Below are positions 14,807-22,389 of a stretch of 22,952 bases of DNA, one piece after another. The position numbers and the translations under genes were made by a program. The notes under the pieces are model-generated. The model was given only the letters and a program-made list of their open reading frames with translations. It had not been told where the DNA came from and did not search any database. Origin of the DNA: DAHUYF01 sp052143095 (GTDB lineage: Bacteria; Pseudomonadota; Alphaproteobacteria; ATCC43930; CGMCC-115725); assembly GCA_052143095.1 (NCBI GenBank), contig JBKQTR010000435.1:1-22952 (forward strand), read 5' to 3'. Position 1 is the stretch's first letter. The number at the start of each line of letters is the position of its first letter.

Positions 14807-16537
14807 TCAGTGCGATTCCCGCGCCACCTTGGCGCCGCTCTTGCCGACCAGGAAATCGAGATCGGCGCCCTGATGCGCCTGCATGACGTGGTCGACATAG
14901 AGCTTGGCGTAGCCGCGGTCATAGGCGTCGGGGGCCGGCTTCCACGCCTGCCGGCGCTGCGCCATCTCCGCCTCGGCGACGTCGAGCGTAAGGCGCCGCT
15001 TCTCGACGTCGAGGTCGATCATGTCGCCGTCGCGCACCAGCGCCAATGGCCCGCCCTGCGCCGCCTCGGGCGAGACGTGCAGCACCACGGTGCCATAGGC
15101 GGTGCCGCTCATGCGTGCATCGGAGATGCGCACGACGTCGGTGACGCCGCGCTTCAGCAGCTTCTGCGGGATCGGCATGTTGCCGACCTCGGGGAAGCCC
15201 GGATAGCCCTTGGGCCCGGCGCCCTTCAGAACCATCACCGAGGTCTCGTCGATGGCGAGATCGGGCGCGTCGACGCGCTCCTTGAAATGCTCGATGCTCT
15301 CGAAGACCACGGCGCGACCGCGATGCTTCATCAGCTTCGGCGTCGCCGCCGAGGGCTTGAGCACGGCGCCATCGGGACAGAGATTGCCGCGCAGCACCGC
15401 AATGCCGGCCTGCGGCTTGAACGGCGATGTCAGCGTGGCGATGACCTCGCGGTTATAGCACGGCGCCTCGGCGGTGTTCTCGCCCATGGTGCGGCCGTTG
15501 ACGGTGAGCGCGTCGCGATGGACGAGATCGCCGAGCTCGCGGATCACCGCCGGCAGGCCGCCGGCGTAATAGAAATCCTCCATCAGGAACTGACCCGAGG
15601 GCATCAAATTGACCAGCAGCGGGACGTCGTGCCCGAGCTTGTCCCAATCCTCGAGCTTGAGCTCGACGCCGATGCGGCCGGCGAGCGCCAGCAGATGCAC
15701 CACCGCGTTGGTCGAGCCGCCGATCGCGCCGTTGATGCGGATGGCGTTCTCGAAGGCTTTGCGCGTCAGCACCTTCGACATGCGGAGATCCTCGCGCACC
15801 ATGTCGACGATGCGCCGCCCGGCGATATGCGCCAGCACGTAGCGGCGGCTGTCGACGGCGGGGATGGCGGCGTTGGTCGGCAGCCCCATGCCGAGCGCCT
15901 CGACCATGCTCGCCATGGTGGAGGCGGTGCCCATGGTCATGCAATGCCCGGCCGAGCGCGACATGCAGGCCTCGGCATCCATGAAGTCGGCGAGCGACAT
16001 CTTGCCGGCGCGCACATCCTCGCTCATCGACCAGACATTGGTGCCGGAGCCGATATCGGTGCCGCGGAACTTGCCGTTGAGCATCGGTCCGCCGGAGACG
16101 ACGAGCGTCGGCAGGTCGCAGCTCGCCGCGCCCATCATCAGCGCCGGCGTCGTCTTGTCGCAGCCGGTGAGCAGCACGACCCCGTCCAGCGGGTTGGCGC
16201 GGATCGATTCCTCCACATCCATGCTGACGAGGTTGCGGAACAGCATGGTGGTGGGGCGCATCAGGGTCTCGCCCAGGCTCATCACCGGGAACTCGACGGG
16301 AAACCCGCCCATTTCGTAGACGCCGCGCTTCACATGCTCGGCAATGCGGCGGAAATGCGCGTTGCAGGGCGTGAGCTCCGACCAGGTGTTGCAGATGCCG
16401 ATCACCGGCCGGCCGTCGAAGAGGTGGGACGGCAGGCCCTGGTTGCGCATCCAGGAGCGGTGCGCGAAGCCGTCGCGATCGGCATGGCCGAACCAATGGG
16501 TGCTGCGCAACGGCTTCTTTCCGGCGTCGTCCGGCAT
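14807..16537 (-). CDS. IlvD/Edd-family sugar-acid dehydratase (L-arabinonate dehydratase-like)
   Basis: Removes water from an aldonate to give a 2-keto-3-deoxy acid, using a [2Fe-2S] cluster and Mg2+. From MPDDAGKK (ATG 16537) it has 576 residues. Cluster cysteines fall at Cys58 (LTPCNAHF), Cys126 (LTGCDKTTP) and Cys199 (AGHCMTMGT), one off the numbering I recall for the Rhizobium L-arabinonate dehydratase (59, 127, 200); the catalytic Ser lies in RISDARMSGTAYG. Such alignment over the whole length favours a sugar-acid dehydratase over the amino-acid enzyme IlvD. Exact substrate (arabinonate, xylonate, gluconate, galactonate, fuconate) is undecided. An ATG four codons upstream is in frame, but GGAGGAAAAC just before 16537 decides the start. 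Probable first gene of the transporter operon. Confidence 0.93.
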   Translation of the reverse strand: MPDDAGKKPLRSTHWFGHADRDGFAHRSWMRNQGLPSHLFDGRPVIGICNTWSELTPCNAHFRRIAEHVKRGVYEMGGFPVEFPVMSLGETLMRPTTMLFRNLVSMDVEESIRANPLDGVVLLTGCDKTTPALMMGAASCDLPTLVVSGGPMLNGKFRGTDIGSGTNVWSMSEDVRAGKMSLADFMDAEACMSRSAGHCMTMGTASTMASMVEALGMGLPTNAAIPAVDSRRYVLAHIAGRRIVDMVREDLRMSKVLTRKAFENAIRINGAIGGSTNAVVHLLALAGRIGVELKLEDWDKLGHDVPLLVNLMPSGQFLMEDFYYAGGLPAVIRELGDLVHRDALTVNGRTMGENTAEAPCYNREVIATLTSPFKPQAGIAVLRGNLCPDGAVLKPSAATPKLMKHRGRAVVFESIEHFKERVDAPDLAIDETSVMVLKGAGPKGYPGFPEVGNMPIPQKLLKRGVTDVVRISDARMSGTAYGTVVLHVSPEAAQGGPLALVRDGDMIDLDVEKRRLTLDVAEAEMAQRRQAWKPAPDAYDRGYAKLYVDHVMQAHQGADLDFLVGKSGAKVARESH

Positions 16538-16663
16538 GTTTTCCTCCATCGTCGCGATCGCGGGTTGACGGCGGGACCCTCGGCCTTGTCGAATGTCCCG
16601 TCGCGGCGCATTTGCGTCATCTTACAAAGCCGGGCGCGGCGGCCACAAGCGATGGGAGACGAG
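16538..16663. promoter_or_regulatory. divergent promoter region, dehydratase / SDR
   Basis: This 126-bp gap separates two divergent genes of the same pathway and must hold both promoters. It contains an inverted repeat CGGGAC (16572-16577) / GTCCCG (16595-16600) with a 17-base spacer, and the palindrome CGCGATCGCG near 16554-16563. Either could be an operator; no convincing -35/-10 pair is seen. Confidence 0.35.
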
Positions 16664-17401
16664 ATGAACCAGATCGACCTCAGGAACCGCGTCGCCGTCG
16701 TCACCGGCGGCGCCCGCGGCATCGGCTATGCCTGCGCCGAGCGCTTCCTCGCCTGCGGCGCCAAGCCGGCGCTGTGGGACCTCGACGGCGCCGCGGCCGC
16801 GGCGGCGCGGCTCGAGGGCGCCATCGGCTGCGCCGTCGACGTCACCGACGAGCGCTCGATCGCCGCGGCGCTGGCGGAGACCGAGCGCCGCCTCGGTCCC
16901 GTCGACATCCTGGTCGCCAGCGCCGGCATCACCGGCCCCAACACCACCGTGGCGCAGTACCCGGCCGAGGCCTGGCGCAAGGTGATCGACGTCGATCTCA
17001 CCGGCGTCTTCCTCTGCTGCCGCGCCGTGGTGCCCGGCATGCAGCAGCGCGATTACGGCCGCATCGTCGCCATCGCCTCGGTCGCTGGCAAGGAAGGCAA
17101 TCCCAATGCCTCAGCCTATTCCGCCGCCAAGGCCGGCGTGATCGCGCTGACGAAATCGCTGGGCAAGGAGCTCGCCCGGACCGGCATTCGCGTCAACTGC
17201 GTCACCCCCGCCGCGGTGAAGACGGAGATGTTCGCGCAGATGACGCAGCAGCATATCGACTACATGCTGTCGAAGATCCCGATGGGCCGCTTCGGCGCGG
17301 TCGAGGAGATCGCGGCGATGATCGCCTGGCTGGCCTCCGAGGAATGCTCCTTCAGCACCGGCGGCGTCTTCGATCTCTCCGGCGGCCGCGCCACCTATTG
17401 A
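16664..17401 (+). CDS. short-chain dehydrogenase/reductase (SDR, FabG-like)
   Basis: A cytoplasmic NAD(P)-dependent oxidoreductase of 245 residues. Classical SDR marks are intact: cofactor loop TGGARGIGYA (about 14-23), NAG-equivalent ASAGIT, catalytic Ser in IVAIASVAGKEGN, and YSAAKAG with catalytic Tyr and Lys. Asp after the second strand (LWDLDG) suggests NAD rather than NADP. The start at 16664 has GGGAG a few bases upstream; an ATG at 16652 is in frame but would put the ribosome binding site inside the gene. The much longer upstream open frame is a shadow of the dehydratase. Divergent pairing with the dehydratase suggests it oxidises the sugar or a later keto-deoxy intermediate, as in L-fucose or L-arabinose pathways; a generic FabG-like role remains possible. 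Confidence 0.93.
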   Translation: MNQIDLRNRVAVVTGGARGIGYACAERFLACGAKPALWDLDGAAAAAARLEGAIGCAVDVTDERSIAAALAETERRLGPVDILVASAGITGPNTTVAQYPAEAWRKVIDVDLTGVFLCCRAVVPGMQQRDYGRIVAIASVAGKEGNPNASAYSAAKAGVIALTKSLGKELARTGIRVNCVTPAAVKTEMFAQMTQQHIDYMLSKIPMGRFGAVEEIAAMIAWLASEECSFSTGGVFDLSGGRATY

Positions 17402-17455
17402 TCGGGCGGAGCGCCGGATTGACGACGCGGCCCGGATCGGCGGAGAATTGAGGCC

Positions 17456-17839
17456 ATGCGCCGTTCCCTCCCGCTTCTGCTCTGCGCGCTTGCTGCCGGC
17501 TGCGCCTCTGCCAGCAACTATCGTCCGGCAGTCGATCTCGGCGGCGCCGACGCGGCGCGCTACGAGATCGACCTGCACGACTGCAAGAAAGTCGCCGAGC
17601 GCGATCGCTACGGGCCGGTGCTCGCCGGCGCGCTGCTCGGCGCCGGCATGGGCGGCGCCTTGGGCGCAGTGGGCGGCTCGATCGCCGGCGGCAGCGTCGG
17701 CCTCGGCGAGAGCTATGGCGCGCTGTCCGGCTTGGCCGTCGGCACGGCGGCCGGCGCGAGCCAAGTGCAGGACCCGCCGGACGAGAAGCGGATCGTCGAT
17801 CAATGCCTGCGCAACAACGGCTATAAGCTCACCGGCTGA
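17456..17839 (+). CDS. glycine-zipper lipoprotein
   Basis: A 127-residue exported lipoprotein. The signal MRRSLPLLLCALAAGCAS carries the lipobox LAAGC, so the mature chain would begin at the lipid-modified Cys16. A glycine zipper with repeated small residues (VLAGALLGAGMGGALGAVGGSIAGG and onward) forms one or two membrane-spanning or stacking helices. Cys in HDCKK and DQCLRNN, on either side of the zipper, could form a disulfide. Such proteins sit in the outer membrane; function is usually unknown, with envelope integrity often suggested. GAGG precedes the ATG. It lies between two sugar-acid genes with which it has no evident link, and ends 9 bp from the convergent aldolase gene. Confidence 0.85.
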   Translation: MRRSLPLLLCALAAGCASASNYRPAVDLGGADAARYEIDLHDCKKVAERDRYGPVLAGALLGAGMGGALGAVGGSIAGGSVGLGESYGALSGLAVGTAAGASQVQDPPDEKRIVDQCLRNNGYKLTG

Positions 17840-17848
17840 GCCAGCCGC

Positions 17849-18463
17849 TCAGCGCAGCCTGGCGGCCTGGCGCGCGCCCTCCTCGATGCCGGCCCAGTCG
17901 CCGGCGGTGATCGCCTCGACGGGCGCCATCCAGCCGCCGCCCACCAGCGGCACGTTGGGCAGCGCGAGATATCCTGCGGCGGTCTCGCCATTGACCCCGC
18001 CGGTCGGGCAGAAGGCAATGCCGGGGAAGACCGGTGCCAATTGGCGCAGAGCCTCGGTGCCGCCCGAGGCCGCCGCGGGAAAGAATTTGAGCAGCGAGAA
18101 GCCCCGCTCGCGCGCGGCGATGATTTCCGACGGCGTCACCGCGCCCGGCAGGTAGGGCAGATCGCTCGCGAGCCCGGCGGCAACCAGATCGGGCGTCAAT
18201 CCCGGGCTCACCAGGAAGCGCGCCCCGGCCTCGACCGCGCGGCTGACATCGGCGCCGGTCAGCACCGTGCCGGCGCCGACCACGGCATCGGGCAGCTCAC
18301 GCGCGATCGCGCGGATGGCTTCCGTCGCTTCGGGCGTGCGCAACGTCACCTCGATGACGCGCAACCCGCCGCGCAGCAGCGCCGAGGCGAGCGGCACCGC
18401 ATCGGCGGCGCGCGCCAGGGTGACGATGGCGATGACCGACGTGCCTTGAAAGATGTCGTGCAT
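17849..18463 (-). CDS. KDPG/KHG-type aldolase (Entner-Doudoroff aldolase)
   Basis: Cleaves a 2-keto-3-deoxy-6-phospho sugar acid to pyruvate and a triose phosphate through a Schiff base; class I, usually a trimer. From the ATG at 18463 it has 204 residues, the normal size. Key residues: Glu38 in VIEVTLRTPEA, Schiff-base Lys126 in LLKFFPAA, and the phosphate-site CPTGGV near 152-157. GGAAGGAG lies just before the ATG; the frame's longer upstream extension overlaps the divergent kinase and is rejected. It starts 82 bp from the divergent kinase gene whose product it would consume. KDPGal (from galactonate) is an alternative substrate. Confidence 0.94.
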   Translation of the reverse strand: MHDIFQGTSVIAIVTLARAADAVPLASALLRGGLRVIEVTLRTPEATEAIRAIARELPDAVVGAGTVLTGADVSRAVEAGARFLVSPGLTPDLVAAGLASDLPYLPGAVTPSEIIAARERGFSLLKFFPAAASGGTEALRQLAPVFPGIAFCPTGGVNGETAAGYLALPNVPLVGGGWMAPVEAITAGDWAGIEEGARQAARLR

Positions 18464-18545
18464 GAGGCTCCTTCCGCCTTGACGCCGGCGCGCGGGCGCG
18501 CGGGCGAGAGAGTAGAGCAACCGGGAAGCGTCGCAAGAGGCGAAG

Positions 18546-19499
18546 ATGAAGCGGCTGGCCGCGATCGGCGAATGCATGCTGGAGCTGCGGCACCGTGACG
18601 CGGCGCTGCTCGAGCTTGCCTTCGGCGGCGACAGCTTCAACACCGCGCTCTATCTCGCGCGCCTCAACCCGGCCGATGTTCTCGCCGTCGACTACCTGAC
18701 CGCGCTCGGCGACGATCCCTATAGCGCGGCGATGCTCGAGGCGTGGCGCCGGGAGGGGATCGGCACCGGCGCCGTGGTCCGACTGCCGGGCAGGCTGCCC
18801 GGGCTTTATCTCATCCGCACCGACGATGCGGGCGAGCGGCGCTTCTTCTATTTCCGGTCGGCGGCGGCGGCGCGCGAGCTCTTCCGCGACGCCGCCACCC
18901 TGCCGCTGCTGGCCGCGCTGCCCGGCTACGACGTGCTTTATTTCACCGCCATCACCCTCTCGCTGCTCGATGCCGGGGCACGCGGGCGCCTGGCGGCGGC
19001 GCTCGCCGCGGCGCGACAGGCGGGCGCGCTCGTCGTCTTCGACGGCAATTACCGCCCGGCCGGCTGGACGGACCCGGCGTCGGCGCGCGCGGCGATCGCG
19101 CCCTTCTTCGCGCTCATCGACATGGCGCTGCCGACCTTCGAGGATGAGCGGGCGCTGTGGGGTGACGGCGATCCCGCGCAGACGCTGGCGCGCTATGCCG
19201 GGCGCGGGGTCGAGGTCTGCGTCAAGCTCGGCGCCGAAGGCTGCCTCACCGGCGACGGCGCGCATGTGCCGGTGCCGCGGCCGATCGCGCCCGTCGACAC
19301 CACCGCGGCCGGTGACGCCTTCAACGCCGCCTACCTCTCCGCCCGGCTCGCGCGACACAAGCCCCGGGACGCGGCGTTGGCAGGACACCTTCTCGCCGGC
19401 ATCGTCATCGGCCATCCCGGCGCCGTCATCCCGCGCGGCGCCATGCCGGCGGCGGCCGACATCCTCCCGCCAGCGCGCCTGCCCGAGGCACCGGAATAG
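18546..19499 (+). CDS. PfkB-family sugar kinase, probably 2-keto-3-deoxygluconokinase
   Basis: Phosphorylates a 2-keto-3-deoxy sugar acid with ATP, feeding the aldolase next to it; 317 residues. PfkB-family signature 1 is seen as GGDSFNTALYLARL (27-40) and signature 2 as DTTAAGDAFNAAYL (251-264) with catalytic base Asp257. The start MKRLAAIGECMLEL and the FRSAAAARELF region (sugar-lid contacts) fit the KdgK subgroup, and the TTAAGD variant of GAGD is usual there. An AAGAGGCGAAG stretch precedes the ATG. Context with the KDPG-type aldolase and an IlvD/Edd dehydratase supports KDG or 2-keto-3-deoxygalactonate as substrate; exact epimer is not decidable from the sequence. Confidence 0.92.
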   Translation: MKRLAAIGECMLELRHRDAALLELAFGGDSFNTALYLARLNPADVLAVDYLTALGDDPYSAAMLEAWRREGIGTGAVVRLPGRLPGLYLIRTDDAGERRFFYFRSAAAARELFRDAATLPLLAALPGYDVLYFTAITLSLLDAGARGRLAAALAAARQAGALVVFDGNYRPAGWTDPASARAAIAPFFALIDMALPTFEDERALWGDGDPAQTLARYAGRGVEVCVKLGAEGCLTGDGAHVPVPRPIAPVDTTAAGDAFNAAYLSARLARHKPRDAALAGHLLAGIVIGHPGAVIPRGAMPAAADILPPARLPEAPE

Positions 19500-19560
19500 G
19501 CCGGATTTCCCAAAGGTAACCTCCGATTAACGGTGTATTCATCCCACCCCCCTCGCCGTT

Positions 19561-19617
19561 TTGTAATCGGTCCTCGCGAATTTTGCGGTGCAGCATCAAA
19601 ATTGTTGTAATTCGGTC
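19561..19617. repeat. direct and inverted repeats upstream of the outer-membrane protein gene
   Basis: TTGTAATCGGTC (19561-19572) recurs as TTGTAATTCGGTC (19605-19617), 44 bp apart, about four helical turns. Between them AATTTTG (19579-19585) and CAAAATT (19597-19603) form a perfect inverted repeat, centres 18 bp apart. They lie 140-200 bp before the start codon in a 259-bp gap, a layout fitting a regulator with two or three sites. A promoter for the gene presumably lies here or just after. Confidence 0.45.
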
Positions 19618-19758
19618 ACACAGCTTGGGAATCAAAGAGGAAAAGCCAGCCGATACTTGCCTCGCCGCGCGAGTTTGACCGATGGTTGGCGCGATGAATT
19701 TGACCCAGGGTCGAATAAACCGGTTCGGCCGACATTAACGCAAGGTGGGGTGCTAAAA

Positions 19759-20676
19759 ATGACGTCCAAACTCGTTAAACTCATGGCAGCCGCGGGTGTG
19801 GCCGCCGCTGCCGGCTGGGCCGGCCAGGCTTTCGCCGTCGAAGGCAACACGCCGTATCTGCCGGGTGTCTCCGTCGGCACGCCGGTCGGCGCTTTGCCGC
19901 CTCCGGGCTTCTACGCCAGCGATGACAACGTCATCATCAATGGCGGCCTCAGGAACAACAGCGGCAACAATCTTCCGGCCAACGTCACGGCCTATCTGAA
20001 CATCCCTGCGGTCCTTTGGGCCCCGGGCATCAACATCCTCGGCGCCACCTACGCAGCGGTGCTGATTCAGCCCTATTCCGAGCAGAACCTCGATCTGAGT
20101 GGGCTCGGTGCGGGCAAATCGATCGAGCAAGGCCTGTTCAATACGATCATCGTACCGGTCCAGCTGTCCTGGAACTTCCATCCGTTCTTTGTCTCGACCG
20201 GTGTCGGCATCTATGCCGATGACGGGTATACCTCGAGCATACCAGTACCCGGTGGTAGGAAGGCCGTGGGAATTGCCAACGACTTCTGGACCTTCGAGCC
20301 CGACGTTGCCGTGTCCTATCTGGAAGGCGGGTGGGATTTCACGGCGAAAGCCGTGTTCGACTTCAATTTGAAGGACGACACGACGCATTATCAGAGCGGC
20401 ACCGTGTTCTATCTCGACCTGACGGCGGAGAAGAGCATCGGCAAGTGGATTGTCGGTATCGGCGGCAACTACACCCAGCAGATCACCAAGGACACCGGCT
20501 TCGGCGCCCCGTCCAGCGCGGCAGGCGGCGGCGAAGTCATGCACGTTCTGCTTGGGCCGCTCGTCGGCTACAATTTCGGCCCGGCCGAACTCGACTTCAA
20601 AGCGCTGTTCGGCGTCACGGCGGAGAACACGTTCAACGCTTCGTTCTATCACCTGAGCGTCTCCTTCCCGTTCTGA
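19759..20676 (+). CDS. outer-membrane beta-barrel protein (phenol MetA-pathway / transporter-like)
   Basis: A 305-residue exported barrel. The signal peptide MTSKLVKLMAAAGVAAAAGWAGQAFA fixes the start at ATG 19759; an in-frame ATG at 19588 would hide it. The mature chain alternates short amphipathic strands (TFEPDVAVSYL, WDFTAKAVFDFNL, TVFYLDLTAEKSIGKWIVG) and ends with aromatic LSVSFPF, the usual assembly signal for outer-membrane proteins. The pattern matches the family annotated as involved in meta-pathway of phenol degradation, whose members often serve as channels for hydrophobic or aromatic compounds, though the label is based on genetic context in other species. No aromatic catabolic gene is near here. 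It is monocistronic: long gap with repeats upstream, strong terminator downstream. Confidence 0.85.
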   Translation: MTSKLVKLMAAAGVAAAAGWAGQAFAVEGNTPYLPGVSVGTPVGALPPPGFYASDDNVIINGGLRNNSGNNLPANVTAYLNIPAVLWAPGINILGATYAAVLIQPYSEQNLDLSGLGAGKSIEQGLFNTIIVPVQLSWNFHPFFVSTGVGIYADDGYTSSIPVPGGRKAVGIANDFWTFEPDVAVSYLEGGWDFTAKAVFDFNLKDDTTHYQSGTVFYLDLTAEKSIGKWIVGIGGNYTQQITKDTGFGAPSSAAGGGEVMHVLLGPLVGYNFGPAELDFKALFGVTAENTFNASFYHLSVSFPF

Positions 20677-20705
20677 TACCGACGTAGTACATTCTGATAT
20701 TCTTG

Positions 20706-20739
20706 GCGGCGCCGGGTTTCCCGGCGCCGCTTCGCTTTT
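20706..20739 (+). terminator. rho-independent terminator of the outer-membrane protein gene
   Basis: A perfect 11-bp G+C stem, GCGGCGCCGGG with loop TTT and CCCGGCGCCGC (20706-20730), is followed by TTCGCTTTT. It begins 30 bp after the stop codon. This is the clearest terminator in the window. Confidence 0.85.
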
Positions 20740-20782
20740 GGGGGGCGGCGGCAGGACCCGCGCGCGGCGCAGGAGCATCGCC

Positions 20783-21133
20783 ATGGACCTCTATCACGTC
20801 TGGTGCAATCTGAAGCCGGGGCTGCGCGACAGCGAGTTCAGCGACCGGCTGGGTCGCTATCTCGGCCACCTCAAGGAGCAGGGGTCGATCTCCGGCTGGC
20901 GCCTGACGCGGCGCAAGCTCGGCCTCGCGCCGCGCGAGCTCGGCGAGTTCCACATCATGATCGAGGTCCGCGATCTCGCCCAGCTCGACACCGCCTTCGG
21001 CCGCGCCGCGGCGCGCAGCGAGCCCGTCGAGGGGCTGCATGTCGCGGTAAATTCCATGGTGACCGACGCCACCTTCGCGCTCTACCGCGACTTTCCGGAC
21101 GCGCTGCGCCACCACGGCGAGGAAAAATTCTAG
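20783..21133 (+). CDS. small conserved-looking protein, ferredoxin-like fold predicted
   Basis: A 116-residue soluble protein from MDLYHVWCNLKPG (ATG 20783, AGGAG eight bases upstream); the frame's extension to 20738 covers the terminator and is rejected. No named family is claimed. The order of strand (LYHVWCNL), helix (FSDRLGRYLGHLKEQG), strand (SGWRLTRRKL), strand (EFHIMIEV), helix (AQLDTAFGRAAA) and a last strand (VNSMVTDATFALY) is that of a dimeric alpha-beta barrel, a fold used by many small oxygenases, dehydratases and ligand-binding proteins. No catalytic motif is evident. It lies convergent to the broken dehydrogenase gene with a 19-bp gap. Confidence 0.8.
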   Translation: MDLYHVWCNLKPGLRDSEFSDRLGRYLGHLKEQGSISGWRLTRRKLGLAPRELGEFHIMIEVRDLAQLDTAFGRAAARSEPVEGLHVAVNSMVTDATFALYRDFPDALRHHGEEKF

Positions 21134-21152
21134 CCGCCGCCCGGCGATGCGC

Positions 21153-22091
21153 TCACACCACGCGGGTGAGCAGCGGCTTGCCGGCGAAATACGCCAGGAG
21201 ATTGTCGACGACGAGCTGGCCCATGGCGGCGCGGGTGGCATGGGTGGCGCTGCCGACATGCGGCTGCAGCACCACATTGTCCAGCGCCAGGAGCGCCTCG
21301 GGCACGCGCGGCTCCTCGACGAAGACGTCGAGCCCGGCGCCGCCGAGGCTGCCCTGCTGCAGCATCCCGACCATGGCCGCCTCGTCGATCACGGAGCCGC
21401 GGGCGATGTTGATGACGACCCCCTTCTGCCCGAGCGCCGCCAGCACCTCGGCATTGACGAGGTTGCGCGTCTCGGCGCCGCCGGGGCAGGTCACCATGAG
21501 ATAATCGACGTCCCGCGCCATCTCGGCGAGGCCGGGATAATAGCGTTAGGGCACGCCCGGCTTGGCGCGCGGCCCGTGATAGACGATCGTCATGCCGAAC
21601 GCCTCGGCGCGCTTGGCGACGGCAAGGCCGATGCGGCCGAGGCCCAAAATGCCCATGGTTGCGCCGCCCACCTTGGTGCTGAGCGGCAGATTGGCCTTGA
21701 GCCATTTGCCGTCACGCACGTAGCGGTCGCCGACGACGAGGCGCCGCGCCACCGCCAGCACCAGCGCCATGCCGATATCGGCGACGTCGTCGGTGAGCAC
21801 ATCGGGCGTGTTGGTGACAGCGATGGCGCGCTGCTTGGCGGCGGCTAGATCGATGTGGTCGACGCCGATGCTCATGGTCGAGACGATCTCGGTCTTCGGC
21901 AGCTCGTCCAGCAATGGCCCATCGATGCGGAAGCCGCCGCCGGTGGCGATGGCATGGACGCGATCCCTGATCTCGCCGAAGAAAGCCGCGCGGTCCTTCG
22001 CCTGCCACAGCCGATGCACGGTGAAAAGCTGGTCGAGCTGCTCGACCGCCGTGGCATAGATCGGGATGGTAAGGACGATCTCCGGTTTCAT
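21153..22091 (-). pseudogene. GhrB-like D-2-hydroxyacid dehydrogenase with an in-frame stop
   Basis: Would reduce glyoxylate or hydroxypyruvate with NAD(P)H. From the ATG at 22091 (GAGGAAAA just upstream) the frame has 313 codons, normal for the family, but codon 182 is TAA (complement of 21546-21548). On both sides the protein is otherwise well kept: cofactor loop GILGLGRIGLAVAKR, then YHGPRAKPGVP, stop, RYYPGLAEMARDVDYLMVTCPGG, catalytic Arg in NIARGSVIDE, Glu in DVFVEEP and His in LQPHVGSAT. Relatives often have Tyr at this place, so one base change (TAC or TAT to TAA) explains it. There is no frameshift and no other decay, pointing to a very recent loss, a sequencing error, or readthrough. 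A 181-residue first part alone would lack the catalytic Arg, Glu and His. Confidence 0.88.
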
Positions 22092-22220
22092 GCATTTTCC
22101 TCGCCGCTGCACGGATCGAGAATGCAAGCGCCGGGCCACCCGCGTCAAATGCTGATCCCCCACTCCCGTCTTGCCTAAACGAGGGGCGTCCCGGTAAGAC
22201 TCTGCCCCTGGGAGGGCAGC

Positions 22221-22379
22221 ATGGTAGGCTCGAAGCGGCAACCGGTCATGGATCCGGCGGCGGTGGCGGCGCGCAGCGATTTTCTGCCGGCACGCTGCCC
22301 GGCGCAGCAGCGGACTGCCGATCTTGTCGCCGCCGTCGAGCGGCTGCCCCGCCGCGACACGCCGGACGACGCCACTTGA
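22221..22379 (+). CDS. possible small protein of 52 residues
   Basis: A short frame with GGGAGGG five bases before the ATG, beginning MVGSKRQPVMDPAAVAARSDF and ending PRRDTPDDAT. It is soluble, with no known domain; the middle (TADLVAAVERLPRR) may form one amphipathic helix. It ends 10 bp before the CHAD gene on the same strand, so it may be a leader or partner of it. Support is the ribosome binding site and the tight spacing only. Confidence 0.45.
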   Translation: MVGSKRQPVMDPAAVAARSDFLPARCPAQQRTADLVAAVERLPRRDTPDDAT

Positions 22380-22389
22380 GGCTTGGACC

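Noticed and set aside
10200..15000. Long plus-strand frames opposite the transporter genes and dehydratase
   Set aside because: They are rich in Arg, His, Asp and Gly, have no recognisable motifs, and the minus strand carries unmistakable ABC and IlvD/Edd motifs.
17835..17853. GCTGAG/CTCAGC inverted repeat between the convergent lipoprotein and aldolase genes
   Set aside because: Short stem overlapping stop codons, with no T-run on either strand; could be a weak bidirectional terminator but is not supported.
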